The notes: a model not told the origin generated them from the letters alone. A DNA stretch of 64,000 nucleotides from Planctomycetes bacterium B3_Pla (GCA_005223045.1 NJBM01000001.1:186001-250000); one strand, 5' to 3'; positions 52,564 through 62,312 are shown, counted from the stretch's first letter. Program-made: numbers and translations.

Positions 52564-54033
52564 ATGCAGCGCACAATCACGGATGAGAGTTCTCGCGCAA
52601 CTGACAGCCAAATACGTGCCATCAACGAAACGCTCGCGGAGAAAGTGGGGCAGCAGAAGTTTCGGATCTGGTTCAAGAATTCAACAAGGCTGACACTTGC
52701 CGGCGGATATCTAAAAGTCGGCGTGCCAAACCTTTTCATAGCAAGTTGGATTGAGAATCACTTCCTGAACGAGATCAGCCAGGCTGTCAGGTCGGTTACC
52801 GGCGCAGATGCAAAAGTCACCTTCACCCTCGATCCAGAGCTAACGGGCCATCAGAGGCAAACGCAACTGGATTCACAGGCGTCATCCGTGGCGACAGTCC
52901 ACAAGGGCCGGCACGGATCCCAATTCGTAAGAGATCGAAAGACCAGAATGTCCGCCATGAGCGGACCTCAGAAAAAGAAGCTCAAACTCAGTCTTGAGAC
53001 CTTTGTTGTCGGCTCATCAAACGAGCTGGCCTACAATGCCGCAAGGGTTGTCGTGAAGGAGCAGGAAAGTCCTTTCAACCCGCTTTTTATTCACGGCGGA
53101 TACGGGATCGGCAAAACGCATCTGCTCCAGGGGATATGCAATGCAACCTGCGAGAAGCGGCCTCAAACCAAATGGCTGTATCTGTCGGCAGAGGATTTTG
53201 TCAACCAGTTCGTCCTGGCCCTGAAGACAAAGAAACTGGAGGCTTTCAGGCGACGAATGCGGCAAACGGACCTGCTGGCGATCGACGACATTCACTTCCT
53301 GGCCAGCAAACCTTCGACGCAGGAAGAATTTCTGCATACCTTCAACACAATAAATCTGGCCGGCAAGCAGGTAGTTCTGGCTTCCGATGCACATCCGAAG
53401 ATGATAGGTCAACTCTCCGAGAAGCTGGTCAACCGGTTCGTATCGGGAATGGTCGTCAAGATTGATCCCCCGGATCTGGCCACTCGCTGCCAGATATGCA
53501 GACAGTATGCAAAGAATATCAAGACCCAATTGGCGCCGGTTCCCGAGAGTGCGATAAGATACATTGCCGAAAATCTGCGCACCAATGTGCGGGAGCTGGA
53601 AGGCGCCCTGCTGAAATTGATTGCATACGCGGCACTGAAGAACGAGAAGATAACACCGTCCATGACCGAAGCCGTGCTGGCCGAGCACATGGAAAGATGC
53701 GATCCGATGGTGCACGTATCGGACATCGAATCGGCCGTGGCGACTTATTTCGGAATAACGCCGGCCAGCATTCACTCGTCCAAGAAAAACAGGACAGTGG
53801 CCCTGGCCCGTCATTTCAGTATGTACCTGACAAGAAAGCACACGAAAATGTCGTCCTCAGAAATCGGCAGAGTCATGGGCAATAAGAATCACGCCACCGT
53901 GCTGCTGGCCTGCCGAAAGATCGAAGATCTGATGAAGAGAAATGCCGAGCTTCGCTGGAACGGACCGGCCGGCAACAAAATCTCGAAAGCCAAGACCGTA
54001 TTCGCCCAGCTTGAGAAAAATATTTCACGCTAA
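52564..54033 (+). CDS. dnaA: Chromosomal replication initiator DnaA
   Basis: 489 residues. Domain I at ~15-90 (QKFRIWFKNSTRLTL...PNLFIASWIENHF); a variable basic linker; AAA+ domain from ~143 (LSLETFVVGSSNELAYNAA) with Walker A GGYGIGKTH at 178-186, Walker B LLAIDDIHFLA and sensor ENLRTNVRELEGALLKLIAYA; domain IV with the DNA-binding signature SSSEIGRVMGNKNHATVLLACRKIE. The signature has MGNKNHATV in place of the common GGRDHTTV, a visible divergence that may alter box preference. AAGGAGAATATCG precedes the ATG. dnaN does not follow. Confidence 0.96.
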   Translation: MQRTITDESSRATDSQIRAINETLAEKVGQQKFRIWFKNSTRLTLAGGYLKVGVPNLFIASWIENHFLNEISQAVRSVTGADAKVTFTLDPELTGHQRQTQLDSQASSVATVHKGRHGSQFVRDRKTRMSAMSGPQKKKLKLSLETFVVGSSNELAYNAARVVVKEQESPFNPLFIHGGYGIGKTHLLQGICNATCEKRPQTKWLYLSAEDFVNQFVLALKTKKLEAFRRRMRQTDLLAIDDIHFLASKPSTQEEFLHTFNTINLAGKQVVLASDAHPKMIGQLSEKLVNRFVSGMVVKIDPPDLATRCQICRQYAKNIKTQLAPVPESAIRYIAENLRTNVRELEGALLKLIAYAALKNEKITPSMTEAVLAEHMERCDPMVHVSDIESAVATYFGITPASIHSSKKNRTVALARHFSMYLTRKHTKMSSSEIGRVMGNKNHATVLLACRKIEDLMKRNAELRWNGPAGNKISKAKTVFAQLEKNISR

Positions 54034-54088
54034 GTCCCGGCTATGAGTCACTACTGCCCCGGAGAGTACACTCAAAGCCTCCCTCCCA

Positions 54089-56107
54089 TCACTGCACGGC
54101 CATAGTGTTGTCAATTGCCGCTCTGATTGCAGGTACAGCCGGCGATTGCGGCATCTTCGTGTATGCGGCCTCAATTGCCTGTTTAGCCTCATTGAATCTG
54201 CCGGTCTGGTAATAGACATAGCTCAGAAGCAATTGCAGCTTGCCGGAACCGCTTCTCGCCAGCCATTGCTCGGCATCCGCTGTTCTTTCGGCAAGCCGGC
54301 TCCGGCCGCCCAACATGGCTACAAGGTCGATCCTGGCCTGTGCATATTCAGGCCTGATTGCCAGTGCCCTGGAAAGAAACAGGGCGCTGCTCATATATTC
54401 GCCGGCGGCGAACAATGCAAGACTTCTGCCTGCAACAGCCGGCGGATCGTCCGGCTTATAGACAGACGCCAATTCAAAGGAGTCCGCGGCACGATAGTAC
54501 CTGCCGGCCTTTAGGTGATCCTTGGCGGCTTGAACGTGGTGGTTGAACTTAATTTCCGAAAAAGAGTCAAGGTTCTTATGTGAACCCATGATGCGTTTAG
54601 CCTGACCTGACAGATCAGCTCGCGAGAGCTTGTTCAACTTATCCAATGGAGAACTGCTTTCCTGAGAAACCAGCCAAGCCGGTCTGTCTGGTAATTCGAG
54701 GCGGATTTGCCTGCCATCGTCAACTGCACCAGAACCGGATTTAACTGCCGGAGGCTCATAAGGGCTCAGTGTATAGCTCGAATCAGGCCGCCTCTTGCCG
54801 ATTTCTCCGCGAGGATCAAGCATGTATCGCGGAGTCGTCGAGCGTGCCTGATAGCGTTCTGCAGTCGCAGTGATGCCCTGGGTTCGACCTGAGTGACCCG
54901 ATTCGCCTTGAAGACGGGACTCCACGGACTTTGTCAAATCATCGAGTTGCTGCCTTATCGTCCCAAGCACGTCGGTTTGTTCCGGGCCAAGCGTATCGCG
55001 TGAAGGCACGCGGCTCGTTGGTAAGAAAACGGATCCGGTGCCTGCTTTCACGCCTTCGGCTCGGCGCCTTGCGGAATTATCGTGCTCACCAAGCGCCAGC
55101 TTGACTGGACCTGTTGGGAATTCTCTACCCGTACCGGATAGATCCGCGCCATATCCGGAAATAGGATTTTCCTGCAGCGTAGGCCCCACAGAAGGTGCAA
55201 ATGTGCCCGAAGATGAGAGTCGGTAGCGAATAGCAGCATCTTTCGCCCTTATGGCGGATTCAACCGGCCTCTGCACCTCAAGTTTTAATCCGGGATCTTC
55301 TATTCCCGATTCTCTGCGAGCATCGAAATTCGGACGCAACCGCTGCTCCCGGAACTGCTCGACAGCCAACGTCTCACGTGGCCGATGTCCGGCAGTTTCA
55401 CTCGGACCCAAGCGCTTTGCATCCCCCACACTCACAGGCATGTTGTTGAGAAGCGACCTTTTCCGCATTGCCCCGCCCCCAATTTCATCAAAATACAATT
55501 CAGTTGTCGGACCACGTTGCATTTGAAGTCCTCGAAGATCCAAATCAGTTGTAGTTGTACCCAAACCGGCTGAGACCTGCTGTTTCGGCAAAGATTCCAG
55601 GCCAAATAAGTGGCTTCTCGTTTCCATAGGGCGTTGCCGCGCACGGGGCGCAAACCTCGTGTCTGCCGGCCTGAAAACTCCCGGCCGGCCCGGCGCCGTG
55701 GTAGCTACCGTCTCGGTGGCAGAGTAATACGGCCGAGTCCTGTATCCGAACGAGTGCCTGCCTAAATCTTCCGAACCGGCTGTGTCCCTCAGAAAGGAGC
55801 TGAGCGAAGGTGAACTCCGCGAAGAATTGGGCGACGACGAACCAGGATCCAATCCAAAATCTGTTGTTGACCGATAAGGCACATTGCCACGGAAATACTT
55901 GCCGTCGCGCACATTGCCGGTAATCAGCAGATTTCCGGTCGTGTCCATTGTGGCGGAACTGGGAATCATACTGCTGCGAAAACTGCTTACCGGAACCGTG
56001 CCTGCCCCGACAGGATTCCTTATCGCAGGATTCTGCATCGAGAAGCTTGCCGACGGACTAAACGTGAGCAGCAGCACTGCTACGGCAATAATAAGCCAAG
56101 CCTTCAT
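54089..56107 (-). CDS. Secreted protein with C-terminal TPR-like repeats
   Basis: 672 residues from ATG 56107, chosen because a signal peptide then starts at residue 2 (KAWLIIAVAVLLLTFSPSASFS); upstream in-frame TTG starts are less likely. Residues ~30-450 are low-complexity, rich in Ser, Arg, Pro and Gly and probably disordered. Residues ~500-670 contain TPR-like helix pairs (AKDHLKAGRYYRAADSFELASVYKP, GEYMSSALFLSRALAIRPEYAQA, YYQTGRFNEAKQAIEAAYTKMP). Function is unknown; an envelope scaffold role is plausible. It starts 53 bases after nadK and may be the last gene of the minus-strand group. Confidence 0.75.
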   Translation of the reverse strand: MKAWLIIAVAVLLLTFSPSASFSMQNPAIRNPVGAGTVPVSSFRSSMIPSSATMDTTGNLLITGNVRDGKYFRGNVPYRSTTDFGLDPGSSSPNSSRSSPSLSSFLRDTAGSEDLGRHSFGYRTRPYYSATETVATTAPGRPGVFRPADTRFAPRARQRPMETRSHLFGLESLPKQQVSAGLGTTTTDLDLRGLQMQRGPTTELYFDEIGGGAMRKRSLLNNMPVSVGDAKRLGPSETAGHRPRETLAVEQFREQRLRPNFDARRESGIEDPGLKLEVQRPVESAIRAKDAAIRYRLSSSGTFAPSVGPTLQENPISGYGADLSGTGREFPTGPVKLALGEHDNSARRRAEGVKAGTGSVFLPTSRVPSRDTLGPEQTDVLGTIRQQLDDLTKSVESRLQGESGHSGRTQGITATAERYQARSTTPRYMLDPRGEIGKRRPDSSYTLSPYEPPAVKSGSGAVDDGRQIRLELPDRPAWLVSQESSSPLDKLNKLSRADLSGQAKRIMGSHKNLDSFSEIKFNHHVQAAKDHLKAGRYYRAADSFELASVYKPDDPPAVAGRSLALFAAGEYMSSALFLSRALAIRPEYAQARIDLVAMLGGRSRLAERTADAEQWLARSGSGKLQLLLSYVYYQTGRFNEAKQAIEAAYTKMPQSPAVPAIRAAIDNTMAVQ

Positions 56108-56159
56108 CACAATAAATATCCCTATATTAACGAAATAGCCAATAGGTAATTTATCCAAT

Positions 56160-57098
56160 TTAACTATCGGTCGGATATTCCTTGTATTTCGGCTTTTCTG
56201 CCCACCTGAGTTTAGTTGCTAAAGTATCCCATTGGCTCCGAAGTGGATTATTCACGATCAAAAAATCGCTGTCTTCTCTCTCGACCTTCACCACATCGTC
56301 GATCGACAGACTCAATAAGACCTGACCGTCGATGGAGACGGTAGTGCCTTCATTGACCCGCACACCTACGACCTCAATCCTGCTATCGGCATTGATTACG
56401 ATTGACCTGAAGCTCAGCGAATGAGGACAAATCGGTGTAATAACCATTGCCTCAATCTTGGGCGAGAGTATCGGCCCGCCCGCAGAGAGATTATAGGCCG
56501 TCGAGCCGGTTGGGGTGGAAATTATCAACCCGTCACTAACACAACCGGCCAGTGGCTGGCCATCCACTAATATCTTCAACTCAACCGTTCTAAAAGGCGG
56601 CCCAGCGGCAATAAAAATGTCATTGATTGCTGACGAGCAGAACTTCTCAGCCTTACTTTCAGCCTGATTATCGTTGAAAACCGTGCATCTGAGCATCATG
56701 CGGCGGTGCATGGGGACTTTACTCTCGGTTAAACGAGGAAAGAAATCCTTCAGCTCGCTGACACTGAATTCCGCCAAAAAGCCAAGTTTGCCAACGTTAA
56801 CGCCGATCAAGGGCACAGACGCCCTACTTATATTCCTCGCCGTCGAAATGATGCTGCCGTCGCCTCCGAATACAATCGCAAAGTCGCATTCTTTCAGGAT
56901 GCCGGCCTGCACATCGCGCGAAGTCTTCGACTCGGGCCGGTTGTCGCCGGCGTTTTTCACATCCTCAATACTATAACTTGCCAATATCTGCGCTTTGTCT
57001 TTGGCAAAGTCGAGGAATTCCTCAATTGCTCCGCTGACACCCTGCTTCTCCACATCGCTGAAAATCACCAGTTTGGGAAGATATTTCGTCTCTCGCAT
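56160..57098 (-). CDS. nadK: NAD kinase
   Basis: 312 residues. Diagnostic motifs: GGDGSIISTARNI near 78-90 (phosphate loop) and DGLIISTPTGSTAYNLSAGGPI near 191-212; also GVNVGKLGFLAEF. It phosphorylates NAD to NADP in the cytoplasm. The ATG lies 6 bases after the dxs stop, so the two are probably in one transcript. Confidence 0.95.
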   Translation of the reverse strand: MRETKYLPKLVIFSDVEKQGVSGAIEEFLDFAKDKAQILASYSIEDVKNAGDNRPESKTSRDVQAGILKECDFAIVFGGDGSIISTARNISRASVPLIGVNVGKLGFLAEFSVSELKDFFPRLTESKVPMHRRMMLRCTVFNDNQAESKAEKFCSSAINDIFIAAGPPFRTVELKILVDGQPLAGCVSDGLIISTPTGSTAYNLSAGGPILSPKIEAMVITPICPHSLSFRSIVINADSRIEVVGVRVNEGTTVSIDGQVLLSLSIDDVVKVEREDSDFLIVNNPLRSQWDTLATKLRWAEKPKYKEYPTDS

Positions 57099-57104
57099 AG
57101 TAAT

Positions 57105-59009
57105 TCATGCTTTCAACATTTTCCTTACCGTCGCTGCTATGTTATCGGCATCTACACCCGCTTCGGCAAGTTGAGCATCTCGCAAGTTGTGTCCTATAAA
57201 TCTCCTCGGCGCACCGAGCAGGCGTATGGCATTTAGCGAAAAACCTTTAGCTGCGGCTGATTCGAGCACTGCTGAGCCAAATCCGCAGGCAACGGAATGG
57301 TCCTCGACCGTGACTACGCTTTTTCCCCGCTTGAGCAGGGCGACAATCTTCTCATCGACCGGGGCGGCGAAACGCCCGTTAACTACGTCAACTTCAATCT
57401 TGTCTTTGTCCAGCACCTTAGCGGCTTTCAATGCCTCTGTCAGAACGCTGCCGTAGCTGACAATCGTCGCGGCAGAATTTTTAGACCTCTTGACTCTCAC
57501 GCTTTTACCTAACTTGAACGGCTTGGCGCAGGCAGCCTTGACAAACTTCTTTAACGGCACAACATCCTTCGGGTACCTTACGACAACCGGCTTGTCCGCA
57601 CTGAGAGCGAATTCCAGCGCCAGCTTCGTCTCAGCATCGCTGGCCGGTGCCGTCAGCACCATGTTCGGCATCATTCGCAAATAGCCAATGTCCATCAATC
57701 CGTGGTGCGTGGGGCCATCGGAGCCGACGAATCCCGCCCTGTCGATGCAAAAAACGACCGGAAGATTCTGCAGGGCCACCTCCTGAAACACCTGGTCGAA
57801 AGCTCGCTGCAAGAAGGTCGAATAGATGCAGACTATCGGCCTTAGCCCATTTCTGGCCAGACCCGCGGCTATATCCACAGCGGCGCTCTCGGCAATGCCA
57901 ACGTCGTAGAAACGGTCGGGGAACCTCTTGCTGAATTCCCCCAGCCCCGTACCGTCACACATCGCCGACGTTATGGCGACGATCTTCTCGTCCTTCTCGG
58001 CCAATTCTGTCAGGTGTGCGCCGAACGCGGTGGTAAAATTGCGTCTGTCCGGCCCGGAGTGCGGCTCAACGGTGTCTCCGTTTATTTTGAACGGACCCGT
58101 CGAGTGAAACTTGCTCGGACCCTGGTCGGCCGGACTAAAGCCCTTGCCCTTCTTTGTATAGACGTGCAGAATTGCCGGGTGATTCAGCCCGGCCGAGGCC
58201 TCGAACAATTGTATGAGCGAGCCAATATCGTGGCCGTCAACGGGGCCGAAATATGGAATGTTCAGACTCTCGAACATCTGACTGGCCGGCAGGGCCATCC
58301 TGATGCCTTTCTTGATCCTCTCGATCGTCTCTTCGACGCTTTTGCCAATAACGGGCATGTGCTCCAGAATGTTGCTGGTGGTCTTACGCAAACCCTCGTA
58401 GGTATGGCTCAGCCGCACCTTGGAGAGGTATTTCGCCATTGCCCCGACGGTGGCGTCTATCGCCATTGAGTTGTCGTTGAGCACAATCAACAGTTGTCTC
58501 TTGATGAGTCCGAGATTGTTGAGCGCTTCAAAGGAGGCTCCGTTGACAATGCTGGCATCGCCAACCATCGCCACAATCTTGTTCGCACGGCGTTTCTCGT
58601 CCTTATTTGCCAATTGCTCACCTAATGCCATTCCGATGGCCGTGGCGATTGAAGTTCCCGCGTGCCCGACGGCAAATTGGTCGTACCGGCTTTCGCCGGG
58701 ATTCGGAAAACCACTTATCCCCTCGACGTGGCGAAGATTCCCGAACTTATGCTTCCTGCCGGTGATGATTTTATGAGTATAGCACTGATGCCCTACATCC
58801 CAGAGCAGCTTGTCATGCTGAAACTCGAATACGTAGTGCAGCGCCAGCGTCAATTCCACCACGCCGAGATTGCTTGCCAGATGTCCGCCGGTCTTGCTGA
58901 CCGAGTCGAGAATAAACTGGCGTATCTCCTCGGCCAGTTCCTTCAGTTCAGGCACCGACAGCTTCTTAACATCCTCAGGACTATTGATTTGTTCCAGGAA
59001 TTTGCTCAT
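57105..59009 (-). CDS. dxs: 1-deoxy-D-xylulose-5-phosphate synthase
   Basis: 634 residues from ATG 59009; a TTG one codon upstream is ignored. ThDP-binding GDASIVNGASFEALNNLG near 150-167, N-terminal GGHLASNLGVVELTLALHYVF and DVGHQCYTHKIITGR, and transketolase-like DRAGFVGSDGPTHHGLMDIGYLR in the second half. It makes DXP, the entry to the MEP isoprenoid route and to thiamine and pyridoxal. It is followed by nadK after a 6-base gap. rsmB lies 158 bases upstream with a possible TATAGT -10 element between. Confidence 0.97.
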   Translation of the reverse strand: MSKFLEQINSPEDVKKLSVPELKELAEEIRQFILDSVSKTGGHLASNLGVVELTLALHYVFEFQHDKLLWDVGHQCYTHKIITGRKHKFGNLRHVEGISGFPNPGESRYDQFAVGHAGTSIATAIGMALGEQLANKDEKRRANKIVAMVGDASIVNGASFEALNNLGLIKRQLLIVLNDNSMAIDATVGAMAKYLSKVRLSHTYEGLRKTTSNILEHMPVIGKSVEETIERIKKGIRMALPASQMFESLNIPYFGPVDGHDIGSLIQLFEASAGLNHPAILHVYTKKGKGFSPADQGPSKFHSTGPFKINGDTVEPHSGPDRRNFTTAFGAHLTELAEKDEKIVAITSAMCDGTGLGEFSKRFPDRFYDVGIAESAAVDIAAGLARNGLRPIVCIYSTFLQRAFDQVFQEVALQNLPVVFCIDRAGFVGSDGPTHHGLMDIGYLRMMPNMVLTAPASDAETKLALEFALSADKPVVVRYPKDVVPLKKFVKAACAKPFKLGKSVRVKRSKNSAATIVSYGSVLTEALKAAKVLDKDKIEVDVVNGRFAAPVDEKIVALLKRGKSVVTVEDHSVACGFGSAVLESAAAKGFSLNAIRLLGAPRRFIGHNLRDAQLAEAGVDADNIAATVRKMLKA

Positions 59010-59167
59010 CAAAGATTCTCACAACCGAATACTGCTGATAGTTTCTACCTAAATTGCGCTGGTACCCATCGACAAGTTTTCTACTTCTTGTAGAGTAATC
59101 TAACTCGCCTCACTATATCAGGTTGCGGGCACAAAGGTAATGTTTTTTTTGCTCAGGCTTGCGGTCT

Positions 59168-60547
59168 CTATTCCCTGGCAATGATTGCCGTGTAACCCCC
59201 GTCGTGGTCAAAGCCCCCGGCCGACGGCAACACCAACCGCTCAAACTCGAGTGTAAAGGCGTGGCTTTCCTTGAGAAAATCTACTACAAGATCGCTATTT
59301 TCGCCCTTTTGAATACTGCACGTGCTGTAACAGATTCTCCCCCGCGGCTTGACCATTGCCGCGGCGGCCCTAAGCAGCTCGCCTTGTGTCCTGGCCAGTT
59401 CCTGTATTGCCTTCGGGCTTACGCGGTAACGAGCTTCGACTCGTTTGGCCAAGACACCGGTATTTGAACAAGGCACATCCAACAGAATGCAGTCGAATTT
59501 AGAATTGTGAATTGAGAATTCGGAATTCAGAATTTTCTCGTAGGGCACAATCTCAACGCTGCTAACGCCGAGGCGGGTAGTGTTTTCTTTGACCATTTCA
59601 AGCCGCCTGCTGTCGATATCGGTCGCGACAATCTTCGCCGAATCACCCGTAGCTTCGGCTAACTGGGTGGTCTTCACGCCGGGGGCGGCGCACAGATCGA
59701 GTATTGTCCAGTCGGGCTGTGGATCCAAAAGCCGAATGGGCCGCGAAGCTGTGATGTCCTGAACTGTAAATTCGCCCTCAGCAAAGCCGGAAAGCTTGCT
59801 TACCGCCTTCGGGCTTTTGAGCTTTATCATTGTCCCTTCGACTATTTCCGTCTCGACATTGTCCCGGGCGAGCTTGTCGGCCAATTCCTGAGTTGTTGTT
59901 TTCAGTAGATTGGGCCTGATGTAAATGCTCGGCCTGCGATTGGATGCAGCGCAGATGCGCCCGGCCTGTTCTTGCCCAAAATCGCCGAGCCAATCGGTAA
60001 CGAGCCACGGGGGTAGTGAAAAAACCATGCTGAGATAGCCATCAGGACAAGTCTGGCAATCCGGCAGAAAATCGGTATCGAATTCACATCCGACCGCGAG
60101 CGCATGTGGAAGTGTACGTCTGGTGTTTGCCTGCTCTAACGCGACCCGGCGATTGCCTATGTGCCTTATAACTTGCCTCAGGACAGCGTTCACAAAGCCG
60201 GCCTGCTTCCTGCCCGCGACGGCTTTGGTGTGCTCGACAGCCTCGTTGACTATTGCATACTCCTCAGTCTCGGGAGCATATATGAGTTCATAAACCCCAA
60301 CACGAATGATGTTGAGCAGCGGGCTCGATATTCTCTGGACAGGCCGACCCGAAAATTTGGCAATCACCATATCGACAGCCCGCCGATTCCTCAAAGTCCC
60401 AAAGACCAGGTCGGTCGCTCGCTGCCTCTGGTCGGTTTTGTGCAGTAGCTTGCCCAGTACCGGGCCGGCATAATTCTTCTCCGGATCACATCGGTTCAAC
60501 ACCTGGATTGCGACAGCCCGCGCGGATTTAGGTTTTCGACCAGTCAT
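59168..60547 (-). CDS. rsmB: 16S rRNA (cytosine-967-C5)-methyltransferase
   Basis: 459 residues. N-terminal NusB-like domain (ARAVAIQVLNRCDPEKNYAG...QRATDLVFGTLRNRR), then SAM-binding LDLCAAPGVKTTQLAEATG and the two catalytic cysteines in LLDVPCSNTGVLAKR and CYSTCSIQKGEN. Between SAM motifs the protein has an extra stretch ILNSEFSIHNSKFDC encoded by a 42-base array of 7-bp GAATTNN units (59494-59535), the same type that fills the ilvB-ilvN spacer; the frame is kept. It lies 3 bases after fmt. Confidence 0.95.
   Translation of the reverse strand: MTGRKPKSARAVAIQVLNRCDPEKNYAGPVLGKLLHKTDQRQRATDLVFGTLRNRRAVDMVIAKFSGRPVQRISSPLLNIIRVGVYELIYAPETEEYAIVNEAVEHTKAVAGRKQAGFVNAVLRQVIRHIGNRRVALEQANTRRTLPHALAVGCEFDTDFLPDCQTCPDGYLSMVFSLPPWLVTDWLGDFGQEQAGRICAASNRRPSIYIRPNLLKTTTQELADKLARDNVETEIVEGTMIKLKSPKAVSKLSGFAEGEFTVQDITASRPIRLLDPQPDWTILDLCAAPGVKTTQLAEATGDSAKIVATDIDSRRLEMVKENTTRLGVSSVEIVPYEKILNSEFSIHNSKFDCILLDVPCSNTGVLAKRVEARYRVSPKAIQELARTQGELLRAAAAMVKPRGRICYSTCSIQKGENSDLVVDFLKESHAFTLEFERLVLPSAGGFDHDGGYTAIIARE
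59494..59535. repeat. In-frame tandem 7-bp GAATTNN repeat inside rsmB
   Basis: Six units: GAATTTA, GAATTGT, GAATTGA, GAATTCG, GAATTCA, GAATTTT. 42 bases equals 14 codons, so it keeps the reading frame. Matches the array at 51611-51646. Confidence 0.75.
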
Positions 60548-60550
60548 ACT

Positions 60551-61504
60551 TTATTTGTCTAACTTGCTGAACGAATCGCCGGGTTGGGTTTGTCGGCCGT
60601 TGGTGAAATCTTTGAAGTCCATGAGGGCCGAGCCGCTCGGTTTGATTCTTGTTATCTTCAGGGCATTCTCGCCGCAGATGACGTTAAGGTTTTCGTCGAG
60701 CGTGCCTGTGGGCAAACCGGCCGGGTTCGAGGTCTCGACCGATTCAGCCATTGCGATAGTTACTCGGACAGATTTGCCGGCCTTTTTCGAGACGTAGGTA
60801 GCCGAGGCGCCGGGCCAGGGCCAAAAGCCTCGTATCTTCCTCGCCAGGACCTCTGCCGGCTCGGCAAAGTCCAGGAAGCCATCGGCTTTCGTCAGCTTCG
60901 GTGCGAGCATCGCCCCGGCATGGTTTTGCTCGGCATAAACCGCGGTGCCGTCAGCGATCTGGTCTATCGTTTTCAGCAACAGCGGCGCTGCAATCTCCGC
61001 CAGCCTGTCGTGCAACTGGCCTGCCGTTTCGTCTGCTCGGATATCGGTTTGTGCCTGCGAGAGGATTTGGCCCGCGTCCATCTTTTCGGCTAATGCGATA
61101 ATGCTTATGCCTGTAGTGGTTTCGCCGTTTATGATCGCCCAGTTTATGGGGGCGGCCCCACGGTATTTCGGGAGCAAAGAAGCGTGGACATTTATCGCGC
61201 TTTTGGGCGGCAGACTTGTCAGTTCACTGCCGATCTTCTGACCAAACGCGATAACCACAATCAAATCAGGCTCATGGCCAGCAATCTCCCGGATGTTCTC
61301 GGACGTGTTTACGTTGTTCATCTCAATAAACGGGACCGAATGCTCATCGGCCCAGCAGGCCACGGGTGTCGGGCGGGGCTCTCTGCCTCTGCCGGCCTGC
61401 TGAAGAGGCTGGGTCACGATGAACTTCAGACTGTGATCGGACCGGCTCAGAGCATCGAGGCATTCAAGCCCAAACCGGCCACTGCCGAGATATACAATGT
61501 TCAT
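60551..61504 (-). CDS. fmt: Methionyl-tRNA formyltransferase
   Basis: 317 residues from ATG 61504; the open frame extends 35 codons upstream without family similarity. Formyl-THF hydrolase-like fold: NIVYLGSGRFGLECLDAL at the start, LIVVIAFGQKIGSELTSLPP, the catalytic region INVHASLLPKYRGAAPINWAIINGE, and GQILSQAQTDI. The C-terminal domain has IRGFWPWPGASATYV. It formylates initiator Met-tRNA; the def gene encoding the opposing deformylase is two genes upstream. Confidence 0.96.
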   Translation of the reverse strand: MNIVYLGSGRFGLECLDALSRSDHSLKFIVTQPLQQAGRGREPRPTPVACWADEHSVPFIEMNNVNTSENIREIAGHEPDLIVVIAFGQKIGSELTSLPPKSAINVHASLLPKYRGAAPINWAIINGETTTGISIIALAEKMDAGQILSQAQTDIRADETAGQLHDRLAEIAAPLLLKTIDQIADGTAVYAEQNHAGAMLAPKLTKADGFLDFAEPAEVLARKIRGFWPWPGASATYVSKKAGKSVRVTIAMAESVETSNPAGLPTGTLDENLNVICGENALKITRIKPSGSALMDFKDFTNGRQTQPGDSFSKLDK

Positions 61505-61568
61505 GGTCTTCAGTTTTTTCTTGATTTTGCCGAAACTTGTGTTATACTTTGTACGTAGTAAACTAAGA

Positions 61569-61787
61569 TTACGATGAGAGGCTACCCAAAGGGTTTCGTC
61601 CCGCGGCAATGCCTCTCTTACTTTTTATAGCCTTATATTTGTCCGTCAGGTATCGTCTGAATCGCTTGTAATCCAGTACCCAGCCTTGATTCTTTACGGA
61701 CATATGCAAATTCTGTCCATCGATGAACGCATAATTGTGCTGTTGGGATTTCAGTTTCTTTATCTCTCTGCTGTCTTTACCTGCCAC
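61569..61787 (-). pseudogene. Truncated NYN-domain protein gene
   Basis: 72-codon frame starting GTG, 6 bases after the def stop. Residues ~17-50 (NYAFIDGQNLHMSVKNQGWVLDYKRFRRYL) match the start of NYN/LabA-type PIN-like nucleases, including the catalytic Asp, but the usual ~120 further residues are missing. After LTDKYK the sequence turns into KSKRGIAAGRNPLGSLSS, encoded by a GC-rich hairpin element (61576-61617). This looks like a gene cut by a palindromic insertion or deletion. A functional mini-protein cannot be excluded. Confidence 0.6.
61576..61617. repeat. Hairpin element at the end of the truncated NYN gene
   Basis: GAGAGGC (61576-61582) pairs with GCCTCTC (61611-61617) around a loop with ACCCAAAGGGTTTCGTCCC. 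It supplies the last codons of the truncated frame and may be the element that disrupted it. Confidence 0.55.
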
Positions 61788-61793
61788 TCTTGT

Positions 61794-62312
61794 TCATTTC
61801 TGTTTGTGCTGTTCCTGGAGTTTTTTGAGCTGTTTTCGATGCACGATCCTGGCGGTCTGGCCCATGCGGCTGACTATGGTCATTCCTTCAATGTGGTCGA
61901 ATTCGTGCTGCAAAGCCCTTGCGTAAAGACCCTCGGCCCGGTCGGTAAACTCGTTGCCGTCCAGGTCGGTGGCGGTGACTTCGCATTCCTTGTACCTTCG
62001 GATCTTCGTATAGATGCCCGGCACGGACAAGCATCCTTCCTCCACCGATCCAAGCTCGCCGACAGGCGTGACGGTCGGATTCACATAAACCTTGACGTTG
62101 TCTCTGCCTCCATCGAACGATATTATGAAAAGGCGCAGGGATATCCCCGCCTGAGGAGCCGCCAGGCCGATGCCCTTGTTTTCGATCATAATGTCGATCA
62201 TCTTGTCCACCAGCCGACGGATCTTGTCATCAATCTCTTCAACCGGCTGGGCCTTGCCGACCAAAACCTCGGACGGATAATGCGTAATTCGACATTTCTC
62301 AATATCTACCAT
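61794..62312 (-). CDS. def: Peptide deformylase
   Basis: 172 residues with all three motifs: GIGLAAPQAG near 48-57, EEGCLSVPGIY near 92-102 and QHEFDHIEG near 134-142, giving the Cys-His-His metal site and the catalytic Glu of the HExxH-type motif. It removes the formyl group from nascent proteins, complementing the nearby fmt. The short linker after the third motif ends QEQHKQK. A truncated NYN gene separates it from fmt. Confidence 0.97.
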   Translation of the reverse strand: MVDIEKCRITHYPSEVLVGKAQPVEEIDDKIRRLVDKMIDIMIENKGIGLAAPQAGISLRLFIISFDGGRDNVKVYVNPTVTPVGELGSVEEGCLSVPGIYTKIRRYKECEVTATDLDGNEFTDRAEGLYARALQHEFDHIEGMTIVSRMGQTARIVHRKQLKKLQEQHKQK

